Of a stretch of 64,000 bases of DNA, positions 22,391 through 34,300 are shown piece after piece (position 1 is the stretch's first letter; each line of letters begins with the position of its first letter). The position numbers and the translations under genes are program-made. The notes below the pieces were generated by a model. That model had not been told where the DNA came from. It searched no databases and worked only from the letters and a program-made list of their open reading frames with translations. The stretch covers positions 12,619,909 to 12,683,908 of the forward strand of contig NW_004624747.1 of the NCBI RefSeq assembly GCF_000247695.1, in the 5' to 3' direction. This stretch comes from Heterocephalus glaber. Taxonomy: Eukaryota; Chordata; Mammalia; Rodentia; Bathyergidae.

Positions 22391-23105
22391 TTTTTCTTAT
22401 TCTTAATTTTATTGGTACATTTTAGATATACATGATAACATTCATCATAGGGAATTTGCACCTGTATGTGATATATTTTGCTTCTTCTTTTTTCCCATTT
22501 CCCCTCCCCTCCTTTCAACTCCCTTTCCCTCTTTTGCAAAAGCTTTGTTTTCATTTTTTCTTTCTAGTCTCTTTTTTCTTATCCCTTCCTTTCTTCCCCA
22601 TCACCCCTTCATTGTTCCCCTTCCTATGTGAACATTTTCTTCCCATTTCCCAATATCTATTATACATTTTGGTCCTTATTTACACTTTTGGTTTCTCACT
22701 CCAGAGAAACAATGTGATATTTAAACGTGTGTCCAATTTATATCACTTAAGAGTATATTCTCAAGGTGTATCCATTTAGATAGAAATAACTTATTTATCC
22801 TTCTTTATGTCAGAATAGTACTCCATTCTATTAAAAAAAAATCTTCATGATCCATTCATCACCTGATGGGCATCTGGGCTGCTTCCAAGATTTAGCTATT
22901 ACAAACTGTGCTGCTATAAACATGGGTGTGCATATCTCGCTTTGGTATGATGCTTTTAATTCTTTCGAGAAGATACCAAAAGGGGAATAGCTGAGTCAAA
23001 TGGAACCTCTAGTTTTAGCCTTTTGTGAAATCTCCACACTGATTTCCACAGTGGTTGTAGCAGTCTGCACTCCCACCAACAGTGGAGAATGGTTCATTTT
23101 TCCCT
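22390..23105 (-). mobile_element. L1 3' UTR, reverse
   Basis: TTTTATTGGTACATTTTAGA at the left edge, a pyrimidine tract, and then the TGCTGCTATAAACATGGGTG region. At about 23105 it joins ORF2 sequence directly, an internal deletion that removed the reverse transcriptase. Confidence 0.8.
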
Positions 23106-23787
23106 GAAAGAACCAACTCTTTGATTCATTGATTCTTTGTATTGTTTTCTTTGTCTCAATTAGACTCATTTCTGCTCTGATCTTTACAGTTTCCTCCCTC
23201 ATGTAAGCTTTGGGCTAGACTTGTTCTTCTTTTTCTAGAAGCTTGAGGTCCAACATTAGGTTGTTTATTTGAACTCGTTCTGTTTTCATGATATGAGAAT
23301 TCACTGATATAAATTACCCTCTTAGGATTGCTTTCAGTGCATTCCATTAGTTGTAGTATGTTGTATCAGCATTATCATTTAATTGTAGATACTACTTAAT
23401 TTCTTCTTTAATTTCATCCGTGACCCATTGGTTGTTCAGGAGGGTGTCATTTAATTTCCATGTGTTTATGGAGGGGTTTTTTTGCGGGGGGGGGGGCGGT
23501 TGCCATTGATTTCCAATTTCATTGCTTTATGGTCAGATAATATGTATGGAATAATTTCAGGTTTTTTGCATTTATTTAAGCATGTTCTATGGGCTAGCGG
23601 GTAGTCTATTTTGGAGAACATCTCATGTGCAGCTGAAAAGAATGTGTATTCTGATGTTGTAGGGTGGAACACTCTGTAGACATCTACTAAGTCCATTTGT
23701 TCACAAATTTGGTTTAGTTATGATATTTCTTTGTTGATTATTTGTCTAGTTGATCTGTCTATTTGTGACAGTGAGTTATTGAGGTCC

Positions 23788-24368
23788 TATTGGAGGCCAG
23801 TTTCCTCTGATTGCCTAGAAAAGGGCACAGTGAGGGCTAAAGAAAAAAAAGACAATAGATACTTGCATAATTTCAAAGTACATGGGGGGGGGCGGGAGGT
23901 CAGTGCCTCAAAGTGGGCAAAGACAAAGACTCTCTGAGCTAGCCACTATTTATTGAGTACACACAATAATTGGAGGGAGTATTGGGTGACTTAGGGGCCA
24001 GTGATGATCCTACATTGATGCAAATCTTATGCTGATGACGGCAGAAAGGAGAGCATCCCCAGGACAGTAGGTGGGATAAGTTGGGCTGATAAGGAACTTG
24101 TCCCTCCCCAGGTGAAACCTTTCTCTTTTGTATTATTACTTGGTTCTCAAGGAACCAGGATGCCTTCAGCTGACATAATCTTGCTATTGATCTCCACAGC
24201 TTCATGGGCAATTGAGGCCTCTACTGTGACTGGAGGTAAAACAGAGTTATGTTTCCCCATGCCATAGCTAGCTCTTGGGCAAGGTAATATTGGACCTTAG
24301 ACAGATATAGTCATAGTCTAATTATGAAATGATTTTTCCCCAAAATTTATATAGAAATGCTCCCAACA
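23788..24368 (-). mobile_element. ERVK-type solo LTR inserted in L1 ORF2
   Basis: Ends GCTCCCAACA on the plus strand, as at 19879. The 6-bp target duplication AGGTCC lies at 23782-23787 and 24369-24374. The L1 endonuclease reading resumes on the other side. It shares TCTTCAGCTG...AATCTTG and TAGAAATGCTCCCAACAAGG blocks with the LTR at 19337. Confidence 0.82.
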
Positions 24369-24566
24369 AGGTCCCCCATTACAATTGTGTTAGTGTTTAC
24401 TAAATTTTTCATGTCCATTATTATTTGTCTTATATAGTTGGGTGCACCAGTATCTGATGCATATGTATTTATTATTGTTGTCTCTTCCTCTTGGAAGCGT
24501 TCCATTTACCATTTAGTGACCTTCTTTGACTCTTTTGAACAATCTTGGCTTGAAATCCAATTTGTC

Positions 24567-24600
24567 ATCGCTTCTTGGCCTTTTCGCTAACATCAAGTGT
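24567..24600 (+). pseudogene. U2 snRNA 5'-end retrocopy (34 nt)
   Basis: ATCGCTTCTTGGCCTTTTCG followed by CTAACATCAAGTGT matches the first 34 nt of U2 snRNA with three mismatches. The flanking direct repeat GAAATCCAATTTGTC lies at 24552-24566 and 24601-24615; a preceding T may extend it by one. There is no A-tail. This is a tailless, 3'-truncated retrocopy inserted in an L1. Confidence 0.9.
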
Positions 24601-25458
24601 GAAATCCAATTTGTCTGTCAATAAAAGAGCTATTCCTGCTTTTTTCCTGGTTCCTGTTGCATGGAGTAGTTTTCCATCCTTTGAATACGAATTCAAATAT
24701 AAGAATTTCTTTTTGAATTAAATGTGTTTCTTGTATACAACATATTGTTGGATCATACTTCTTGATCCATTCTGCCAGTCTGTTTCTTTTGATTGGTGAA
24801 TTGAAACCATTTATGTTGATGGTTATAACTGATATGTATCGACTTATCCTTGTCATGTTATTTTTCTGTTGTTTAGTTTCTTTTTTTTTTTTTTCCAATT
24901 TTTCCCCTCTGTTTAATTACTTGCCTTTCCTGGTGGATTCATTCTGTTAGGGTTCATGGAGTTGTCGTCCTCATTATCTCTTTCTAGAATGTCCTTTAGA
25001 ACATTTTGGAGTGCTAGGTTGATGGTCATGAATTTCTTCAGGTGTTCTTTGTCATGGAATTATCTTATTTCTCCACCAATTTTGAAAGACAGTTTTGTAG
25101 GGTACAACAATTTGGGTTGGAGATTGTTTTCTTTTAGAGCTTGAAATACTTTATTCCAAGCTCTTCTTGACTTGAAGGTTTATGTTAAGAAGTCTGCTGT
25201 GATTCTGATGGGCTTTCTTTTATAGGTGATTTGTTTCCTTTCTCTAACAGCTTTTAATATTCTGTTCTTGTGTTAAATTTCTGGAATCTTGACTATTATA
25301 TGACTATTATATGCCTTGGTGAAGATTTTTTTTCATCATGGCTAATTGGAGTTTTATATGCCTCATTTATCTCTATGTCAAATTATTTTTCCATGTTTGG
25401 GAAGTGTTCTGGCATTACTTCTATGCACAGGGTTTTTTTATGTCATTTGTGCATTTGA

Positions 25459-25510
25459 AGGCTCTCTCTCGCTCTCGCTCTTGCTCTCTCTCTCTTTCTG
25501 TCTCTCTGAA
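25459..25510 (+). repeat. CT-rich simple repeat
   Basis: GCTCTCTCTCGCTCTCGCTC followed by CT dinucleotides. Confidence 0.9.
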
Positions 25511-25589
25511 AATCTATTATTTTGCAATAAATTCCACCCATACTATATAGCATGGCCTATGTGTCTAGTCTAAAATCTTTCATTACAGC

Positions 25590-25768
25590 AACAAAAAACC
25601 AAGACCTCAAGGTGTGGCTGGTTCTTCATGGTGCAAGACCTCACAATGTCAGAAACCTAAACCTTGGACCAGAACCTCCAAAACCATGAGTCAAATAAAC
25701 CTTTTATCTTTATAAATTAATTGCCTCAGGTATTTTACTATTGTAATGGAAAGCTGACTAACACATTA
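25590..25768 (+). mobile_element. MaLR LTR, 3' part
   Basis: CATGAGTCAAATAAACCTTT ... TGTAATGGAAAGCTGACTAACACA is the usual MaLR 3' end with its polyadenylation signal. Confidence 0.6.
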
Positions 25769-26620
25769 GTCTAAAATAGGATCTAAAAGGAAGAAAGTTT
25801 CAGACACATGTGGAGGTGAAAATCACCTCAATCCCAGTCCCAAATGTGGCCCAAGAATTGAGAAACCATTAGCTAGGTGTTTCAACTCCTTAGAGATCCT
25901 TCCTGATTAATCTGCATGCCATAGTTGTTTCCTGCAATATTCCTAGATCTCAGCATTATGCAAGGCACATAGAAATTCCTTTAAAACATGTTGGTTCAAC
26001 AACTAAATTCCACATTTGAGATATGATTGATGTATGACGTCTTCTGGTCCTCAAGTACCTTCCACATCACCAATTCTTAACTTGGGGTCCAGAGAACCCC
26101 AGAAATTGTGTGTAAAATATAGACATAAACATGTTTCCCATAGCATTAATCATATTCTGTACAGTGTGCAAGATTCCAAAGAAGTTAAACACTGGAGTAA
26201 ATAGAGAAGAAATTACCTCTGAAAAGATCATCTTAAATTACCATCCAGAGTTCATTTTATCCAGAGATGCAGACCCTCAATGGATACTGTGATGGGACAA
26301 GTGGAAAGTCACCAAGAAATCCTCTGTCATCCACCATCTGTCCCTTTCTTGGACTGAAAAGTCATCCGAATATCAAAGTGCTCATTCTTCTGTAATCTGG
26401 TGCAGTCTATTCATTGATTCAGGCAACATTAAGAACCCACTATGTGCCAAGCTCTATACTAGGCTCTGGGACCAGATGAGTCTCCCCTTGAAGTGAATCT
26501 TATATCTATTTTCTCCAAGCCTTACCCAGTACCCAGCACATAGGAAGATCTCAATAAATACAAGTTGCCAAAGGCAGTGGGACAGTATAGCAGCTGACCT
26601 TCTGGCATTTGGAATGAGAG
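25769..26620. other. Intergenic, nothing firmly recognised
   Basis: The piece near 26450-26560 (ATAGGAAGATCTCAATAAATAC) resembles an L2/MIR tail. Otherwise unassigned. Confidence 0.45.
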
Positions 26621-26624
26621 AACA

Positions 26625-28371
26625 TGACTTCCAGGAAGATGGCAGAATGGGGAGCATCAGAGAAAGAGCCTCTCTGAAATTTGGTGTCCTAACATTGGAA
26701 TATAGTGGTGTGAGGAGGAGAAGAAGGAGGGAAGTGGGTCCCCAGGAACTAGGAAGGATCTGAAGTGAGAATTGAAGTCCGCTGGGAGAGCAAAGCAAGA
26801 GAATTCAACAAAAAAGAGGGAGGTGGCAGGCAGAGCTTTGTCCCAGAGTCTAGACTCACAGTATGGGAAGTTTGGGTCAAAGCTGCAGATGCATGGTGAC
26901 TACTGGTGAGCCCAGAGACCTCCACAGAGAAACACACCAGTGGAACGGAGCAGTGGACACAGCAGACTGCAGTGGCTGGTGAGTTATTCAGGTTCTGATC
27001 TCCCCCAGGAGAGGGTGATTGGCTTGTAGCCATCTTGGAGAGAAGCCAACTGAGCTCAGAACTCAGAACAACTATGAGCTGGCTCCATCTAGTGGCTCCT
27101 GGTGTCACAATGAGAGTTCTGAGTTCAAGTCGGCAGGAGATCAGAGTGGAGTTCAAGACTTCAGAAGGCACACAGACTGTTGCAGGCTCAACAAATCTGG
27201 TTCCAGTCTCATAGCCAGAAACCAGTCTGAACTTCAGTGGAATTAAAGGTCCAGGCTTGCTGGGATTACCTACTACCCCACCATAAATCTACAGTTGGCT
27301 TGCTGGAAACAACTCGGATCTGGACTCTGCCTGCCCACACTGTCTACCAGTGACAACAGAGACACATCTTGAATTGGACTTGTCTTTTCTTTTCCTTATT
27401 TTCATCTTTCTTTTTTCTCTTCTGGCTTTTGTTCTTGTCCTGTTTTGTTTATTCTTGATTGTTTTTTCTTGTTTTTACATGAATATGAACACAATTTTCT
27501 AATTTTTGTTGTTGTGGTGGTTGTTCTATTGTATTCTTATTTTTATTTCTTCCTTCTCTCTTTCACTCCTTTCTTCTTCACCAGTTTCTGAAATTTTATA
27601 TGATCTTCCTTTGTCCTCCAGCCTTGCTTCTAATCTCTGCTTCTATTTCTCTATTTTTCCCCCAACCCCTTTTAAATCTCCTCCCTTTAGGGTAAAATTG
27701 CCATATTGGGGGCTTATTTATTGCATACAATTTTCTAGTTCATTCTAAATTTTATTATATAACCACAAAACTATAAGTTTATATGGTTAAAGGTGACAAA
27801 ATTAGTTTGTCATTTTCTAGGCTGTGTTTGATGCTATTGTTATTGCTGATTGTACTACTTTACCCAAGGTGACATAATTGTGCTAATCAGTTGTTCTTCC
27901 TGATATACCAAGACTGAGATTGCCTAAGGGTCTTAAAAAATACCATAGGCCAGTGCCAAAGAACTGGGGGCTGGGCCAAGTAGGTAGAAACTTCTCATCT
28001 CCAATATATTAAAGAAGTTGGATCTTATAACAGACTCAAAAACCAAAAGCCAGCTATACCCGGAAGATACCTTTGAGAAGTAGGCATTTTCTAAGGGTTC
28101 TGAATACTGGGAATAAAGCTACTCACCATAAGCAATCTACAAGCATCAACTCAGGAATTAAACTAAAAAAAAAAAAGAAAATTGGAAGACACTTAAACAA
28201 GATGCAATACCCCCAGACATTCAGCTCACCAGAGGCAAGTTCAGGGGACAACGGGGTGGAACAATCTGGAAGCCACCCACCCAGACTCTCGGAAATGCTA
28301 ACAGCAGAAGTAACAAAGCAGATGAACGAGGACAAGACTCTGGAACCAGAGAATATGTATGTGAATCAAAA
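26625..28371 (+). mobile_element. Probable L1 5' UTR and ORF1 start
   Basis: Starts CATGACTTCCAGGAAGATGGC, an L1-5'UTR-like opening, followed by a T-rich central part and a short ORF beginning MQYPQTFSSPEASSG near 28201. It is cut short by the retrocopy at 28383. Assignment is by resemblance only. Confidence 0.4.
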
Positions 28372-28382
28372 CTCATTCACTT

Positions 28383-28645
28383 CAACACATAAAAGTGTAC
28401 ATGTATAGAAAAATGCATTAACACATTCTTGATTATTTATCATAGATAGACTAATAAATCTATATATATGTGCATGTGTGTGTCCATGTATATGTGTGTA
28501 TGTATACAGAGTAAACAAGACATTTTATGAAATTTGTACAGGTCTTTTGTAAAAGCAGAGAGTGGAATTTTCATGAGTATCTGCACTTTTTTAAATGTAT
28601 ATTTACTCCTTGACAATAAAGTATTTTATTTGCTAAAAAAAAAAC
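28383..28645 (+). pseudogene. 5'-truncated mRNA 3'-UTR retrocopy
   Basis: AATAAA at 28615-28620, an A10 tract at 28635-28644, and the direct repeat CTCATTCACTT at 28372-28382 and 28646-28656. The body is AU-rich with TATG repeats and looks like a 3' UTR; source gene not recognised. Confidence 0.7.
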
Positions 28646-28656
28646 CTCATTCACTT

Positions 28657-30850
28657 CTGTGCTGCATGACCACGGGCAGATCATATCTGAGACCAGATTT
28701 CTCTGTACATAGAGCAGTGGGAACTTACATCAGTGGGTCCTGTGGGAATTATAGGAGCTCATCCATGAAGAGTCCAGTGCATACTGTATGCTTGACATGA
28801 TCTAGTTATTGGACTTAATATCATTGCCACAATGTCAGACAGCCCCACTAAACCCGTAGTCTCTAGTCCACCTCCTCGATACAAGGATTAACCAGAGCAC
28901 CTCTGTCTATTTCATGCTAGGATCCTAGGAAGTAGAAATGGTGTGTTTTCAGTGGGTGTAAAATACCACCCAACAAAAGAAGAAGGAAAATTGTCACAAA
29001 AGAGAGAAAAAAAGAAAAAGGAAACTGACATATGTGTGTGTGTGTATCCATATGCAGTGCATTAAAGATATAATCTAAGTAAATTTTCCAATAGACTAAT
29101 AACATATTTCCCAGTGAGAAAATACATCAATGTTGCAATTATCCTGCTTATATAAACCTCAGGGAAACCAAAAGGGCACAATATTTACTTATTTACTTCT
29201 TTAGATATAATGATATAATTATAAATGTTATATGAGTGGTATGTGTTTCTCTTTTCCACTTTTATCTTTCAAAACAAAAAAAAACTTTTTTCCTCAAATA
29301 TTTCACAAGCATCTCCCATAGCAGTGTTTTTCTCATCTCCAAGCAAGTTCTGAATTTTCTCAGCCAGTTTTCCAGGACCCAGCATCTTCTCTTAGAGCAG
29401 CAGCCTAAAAAACAGACGTTTTTGGATTTGACATTCTGAACAGATCTCAGTGACATGTTCATGTGCCATCTGTGCATTTTTACATGCATCCTGTGTTTAT
29501 TTATGACTTCCTCAATATCCTTTTTAAAATGACTATTAAAACACTCGTATACAATGTCATCTATGTATTATATGTAAATGTAAGGTCATATTCCTCGAAA
29601 TAATTACTAGCCCTGAATTCACTTTCTCTTCACTTATTTTTCTGGTTCACAGGGGTTGTTTTAGACTTCTAAAATTTGCATTAATTGAAATATTTTAAGG
29701 ACAATGTGTCTTCCTCAAAATTGTCCTTTGCTCTTTGAAATGAAGACTTCAGAAAATAAGCCCCTGATGAGAGAAGTATTCTAAGATGTGCTAAACAGAC
29801 AGGCCAGAGAATGTAGGGAGGAAAGAGAAAACAGAAATTCATTTTAACTGACAGCTTTAAGCCAGATCTGCTATAAACAGTGCACATGAAACCAGTCGCT
29901 GGAGATGGGCTTTTGTGAAAAAAAGAAATGTTTATTCCAGTGAACAGAGACTAAAATCAGGGACTAAAAGCGGGGACAGATTCTAGCCACTGAAGGGGAA
30001 AGAAGACTACATTTCTATAGATTTTCAGGAAGGGCTATAATCATAAGGAATGTTTATGACTCGGGTGACCAAGGACAGTCTGCACAGGTATGTAGACAAT
30101 TACTGGACTTCTTGGCACAAGCAGCCTGTTTGCTTTGTCCTGTTTGTTCACTTAGGCCAGGCATGACAAGATCAACAAAGAGAAAGGAAACAGAAACAAA
30201 AACAAACTGGCTCCACCTCCCTTTCCCGCATGTGTGTTGAAGATCACCACCAAGGCCACATCACACATTCTGCTTCTTTAACCAACCAAGCAAGAAGCAA
30301 CAAAAACGTGCCTTTATGGACTCACCTCCTACCCCAGGGCTTTGCCCATTTCCACTCTGCCCCACTTCTCTGGTCCATGGCAAGGGAGGTTCCGTGTAAA
30401 TGGTTTGTTTATTCTCTCCAAAATTTCAGGTCCATTTTAGGTCCAGTGGATGTTTTTCCAAGTACTATCTGGTCAAACTGCTGATAGCTTAGCAAATCTG
30501 TCCTTTGCTCCTTTCACTGTTGGCTAGCTCCAAAAACCCTTTTTTTCAGAGACCTCTTGGTCTCAAAATTTTTACTTAACATCCCACACACATAGATTTT
30601 TAAAAGACCTCTTTCCAACTCATAGCTTTTAGGGATCAGAGGGTTCACCTAGAAAGAGAAAAGGGATAACAGGAGAAACAAAAGGTGTGATTATCTGCCT
30701 CAGGACTCCTTCATTAAGCACAGCCAAGCTGCCATGCCCTCACCCCAAGTAGTCAAGCTCCCATGGGGAGAGGGGGCAGCTCCAGGACGCTCTGGGAATT
30801 CCCAGACAGAAAGCCCTTGTGGAGATTTGGCTCCATTCCTGAACCCATTG
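28657..30850. other. Intergenic upstream of Oasl2-like gene
   Basis: MIR-like remnants at 28657-28770. 29880-30650 may be an old LTR-type sequence, but I cannot name it. No conserved coding exon. Confidence 0.4.
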
Positions 30851-30886
30851 TTCCTTACTGCCTTAGGAAAAAAATTCTATCTCCAC

Positions 30887-30898
30887 AGTTTCAGTTTC
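30887..30898 (-). promoter_or_regulatory. ISRE (interferon-stimulated response element)
   Basis: AGTTTCAGTTTC on the plus strand is GAAACTGAAACT on the minus strand, the canonical ISRE bound by ISGF3/IRFs. It lies about 240 bp upstream of the Oasl2-like ATG. A second IRF-like half-site, GTTTCGTTTAC, is at 30917-30927. Confidence 0.85.
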
Positions 30899-31135
30899 TA
30901 TTCTTTTGAAAGCACTGTTTCGTTTACAATCTGGCCGAGAAGCTTGGCTGCAGAGTTTAAAATACTTAGGAGGAGGAGCGATGTGCTGCCAGAAGAAATC
31001 AGTCCAGCCCTCTCCAGTCTCCCGTTCAGTCTTCTTCCTCCTGTGCAATTGTTTAGCTGCTGGAAAAGGCTGAGAGGTGCCCCTTACAGAGCTGGGCAGT
31101 GACAGAGGAGATATTCCATCACCTGCCCTGCAGAG

Positions 31136-31333
31136 ATGGACCTCACACCGGACCTGTATGAGACCACTGGGGACAGGCTGGACGCCTTCCTGGAGCACAG
31201 TCTTCAGCCCCAGGGGGACTGGAAGGAAGAAATGCAGGATGCCTGGCAGAGAGTCGAGAGATTCTTTCAAAATCTTTGCTTTCGAGATCTGCTGGTTCTG
31301 GACGAAGAAGTCAGGGTGCTGAAGGTGGTGAAG
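31136..31333 (+). CDS. Oasl2: Oasl2-like exon 1
   Basis: Starts [20 protein letters not shown] and ends VRVLKVVK, 66 codons; donor AAG|GTGAGC. The start codon matches the usual OASL N terminus. Confidence 0.93.
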
Positions 31334-34300
31334 GTGAGCACTCCTGGGATCCTGGGGCTCAAATCCCACCCCTGCTTCTGTGGGATTATGGGGCCTTGGG
31401 GAATGAGTCACTTCATCTCTGAGCCTCAGTTTCCCCCTCTTTAACCTGAATTTCATATGACTAATAAGTGGGATAAAACATGGGAAAATGCTCTTATATA
31501 GCAAATTATTCCACAAAGCAGGAGGAGNNNNNNNNNNNNNNNNNNNNNNNNNNNNNNNNNNNNNNNNNNNNNNNNNNNNNNNNNNNNNNNNNNNNNNNNN
31601 NNNNNNNNNNNNNNNNNNNNNNNNNNNGTGGTTCCACCGCCTGCCTTGCAAGCGCAAGGTCCCGAGTTCGATACCCAGAACCAAAAAGATAAATAAATAA
31701 ATAAATTTAAAAACAATAGTACGGAGGAGGAGGAGGAGGAGGAGGATTATTATTATTATTATTATTATTTGGGTTTCAGCCCCCTGAATGTCAAGGAGTC
31801 AGAATGTGGATAGCAGGTCTCTATAAAATTTATGCTTCTCACTTTACCTACATGTCATGAAAAAAAGCTCCAATATTTTTCTTCACAAATGGTACTGACT
31901 GCTTGTGTCAGAAACTACGGAGCATTTAGTGATACCAGAAGTCACCTGACAAGTCCAAGGAGTTTTTAGGGACTGACCATGTAATTAAACACCTATTTAT
32001 AAGCATGGTTTCTCCTAGGAAAGTACTAAATTATAATTCAACTTTTAATATACCATTTTCAATATAAAGTGCTTAGACCATAACCCTAGGTTTTGTTCAT
32101 TTTCCTAGAATGAAAGACACTGCACATTAACTTAAGCAAATTAGGCTGTGCCCGGTGGTGACAAGGGCCGCGGACAGTAAGACTGATACAGAAGGACCCG
32201 AATGCTCGAGCATTCACTGCAGATCATGAGCTTCAAAAACCGAAAGTCAGCTTCCTATAGTTGCTTAAAAAGATACAACTTTGCACTTCTATACTCTTAA
32301 CTCCTGCACACCTCTGAACTTGCTATAGTGTACTTCTACTATATCACCATCTTTGCTCACATTTTCTGAATCAAACAAAAAAATGAAATCCCTAACAGAA
32401 CTAGAAATGAGATGAATGTTGTCTTAAGGATGGGTCTGAAAGTGCTCGAAGATTTTAACATATATTCTAAATAAAGCTCTTCTACAGATTGGAATGCGTT
32501 GTCTCAGTAGGATATGTCCATTTGTGTTACTCCAAATGCCCACATCTTGAAGTTCCTATTCCTACCTTTACAGGTATATGCACCAAGTAAAGACTATCTT
32601 TGTGCAAGATAAAGATGTATTTCACGTTTACTCTTGCTCTCAACAATCTATTTTCAGAATTTGAATCACCTCTGAAGTAGCTATCATAACATTTTAAGCA
32701 ACAAAGAAAATGCCTAGAACAAAGTTGGACTGAAACTAAAGACCTTATTGATAAATAAGTTTACCAGTTATGAATGGTGAATTACCGGTGAGTTTACCTG
32801 TTACCAGCAATGAGGAGATATAGATATAGATAATATATCAATATGGATATATAGATAATTATTTTATATATATATGTTACATTTCACTTTTATATTAAGA
32901 GGAAGGAGCCACAATACACTTTTCTACCTTTGTTAGCCTATTTAAGCATTACATTTTTTTAGTAACCTCTAGTTTTCCTGGTTTCATCCATCCATCCATA
33001 CTGGTATGAGAACGATGTGTTTTTCTACAGTCAAATATGCTGATCCATTTAATTTCCGATCATGAGTGGACCAGAGAGTCTTCAGGGACCAGCAGTAACT
33101 TGTGCAAGGACATCTCTTGCTGTACTTAATCACCACCTGTATCTGAGCCCCCATATTCTTTCTTTTTTTACTATTCTACATCCTCAAGGAACCACATGTC
33201 TAAATTAAGGTTACACCCCAATGTGGTGGTGCATACCTATAATCCTAGCACTCGGGAGGCTGAGTTCAGAGGATTGTCAAGAGAGGCCAGCCTGAGCTAC
33301 ATGAGTTCAAAGCCAGCCTGAACTACATAGCAAGACCCTGTCTCAAAAATTAATAAATAAACAACAGGGATTTAGCTCAGTGGTGCCACTGCCTGCCTCG
33401 CAAGTGCAAGATCTCGAGTTCAATCCGGGTACAAAAATAAAAAAAAAATTAAATAAATAAATAAAAATAAATAAAGTTACATACAAATCTAAAGTCAATA
33501 TTGTTTTGTGATGTTTTAATTACACAAATAATACATTTAGTCACAAAGGTATAGGAAAGCACAGAACCTTATAAAATGACCTTATTGCTCATATATAAGC
33601 ATCATTCATATTTTAGCACACTATGACCATGCTTTTGTTTGTAAATGATAGAAAACATTTTCTTTCATATATATTGCTAAAAGAAAAACTTTAGACAAGT
33701 TAAACTCAATAGAATATACCTGAGAAAAAAATGATTCATGAATCAGGTTTTCATGCCGAACCAGATGAGGTTCACAGAGTGCTGTTCAAATGAGCAGTAA
33801 ACACAAAGGCCAATAAAAGTTGGACAAACATGGGAACAAAGTAGAGAAATCACCTGTTTGGCTACTGGTGGGCATTTCTTTCTATAGGCAGCATGTAATA
33901 TGCCGTTCCTTTATTTGGACATGGTCTGATCAGTTGGCTGACTGTGATTGGCTGAAGCTTAGCTGTTTCTGATTGGCTGAAACCTGGCCATTTGTTATAC
34001 TACTTAAATCAGGATCTGGCTTATTTACATACTAAGACTACAGTTTGTAATGTAGGAGCTCAAATTATGGGAGCCTCAGACTAATGGCCTCCTGCTTATT
34101 TAATTTAACAATACTTATATTTATTTCACAAGAGTCTGTAAACTTCTGGTGCCGCCAAGATGGAGTAAACATCTTACAAACTCTCTTACAAGTTACAACT
34201 AAAACTCTGGACAAACAGCAAAGAGCCAGGACTTGAGGACTCTGAAAATTAATCTATGTAACAAGAATAATAGGGATTGAAATAAAAATTTGAATAACCT

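Larger units (their letters stand above)
23106..25470 (-). mobile_element. L1 5' half: 5' region, ORF2 endonuclease, broken
   Basis: On the minus strand the ORF2 start (ITININGFNSPIKRNRLAEW near 24830) and CIQETH are visible. The endonuclease continues through INTYASDTGAP (about 24480) to EYTFFSAAHEMFSKID and ILSDHKAMKLEI (about 23520-23650), with [10 protein letters not shown] at about 23110. It is interrupted by an ERVK LTR (23788-24368) and a U2 snRNA fragment (24567-24600). The part right of 24900 is upstream L1 sequence. Dead element. Confidence 0.85.

Noticed and set aside
24567..24600. Functional U2 snRNA gene
   Set aside because: Only the first 34 nt are present, without proximal/distal sequence elements or a 3' box.
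24593..24898. 101-codon minus-strand ORF as a cellular endonuclease
   Set aside because: It matches the L1 ORF2 N terminus (NINGFNSPIKR, CIQETH) and is broken by an LTR and a U2 fragment.
30863..31684. 273-codon minus-strand ORF
   Set aside because: It runs through the N gap and is antisense to OASL exon 1 and an ID SINE; a shadow frame.
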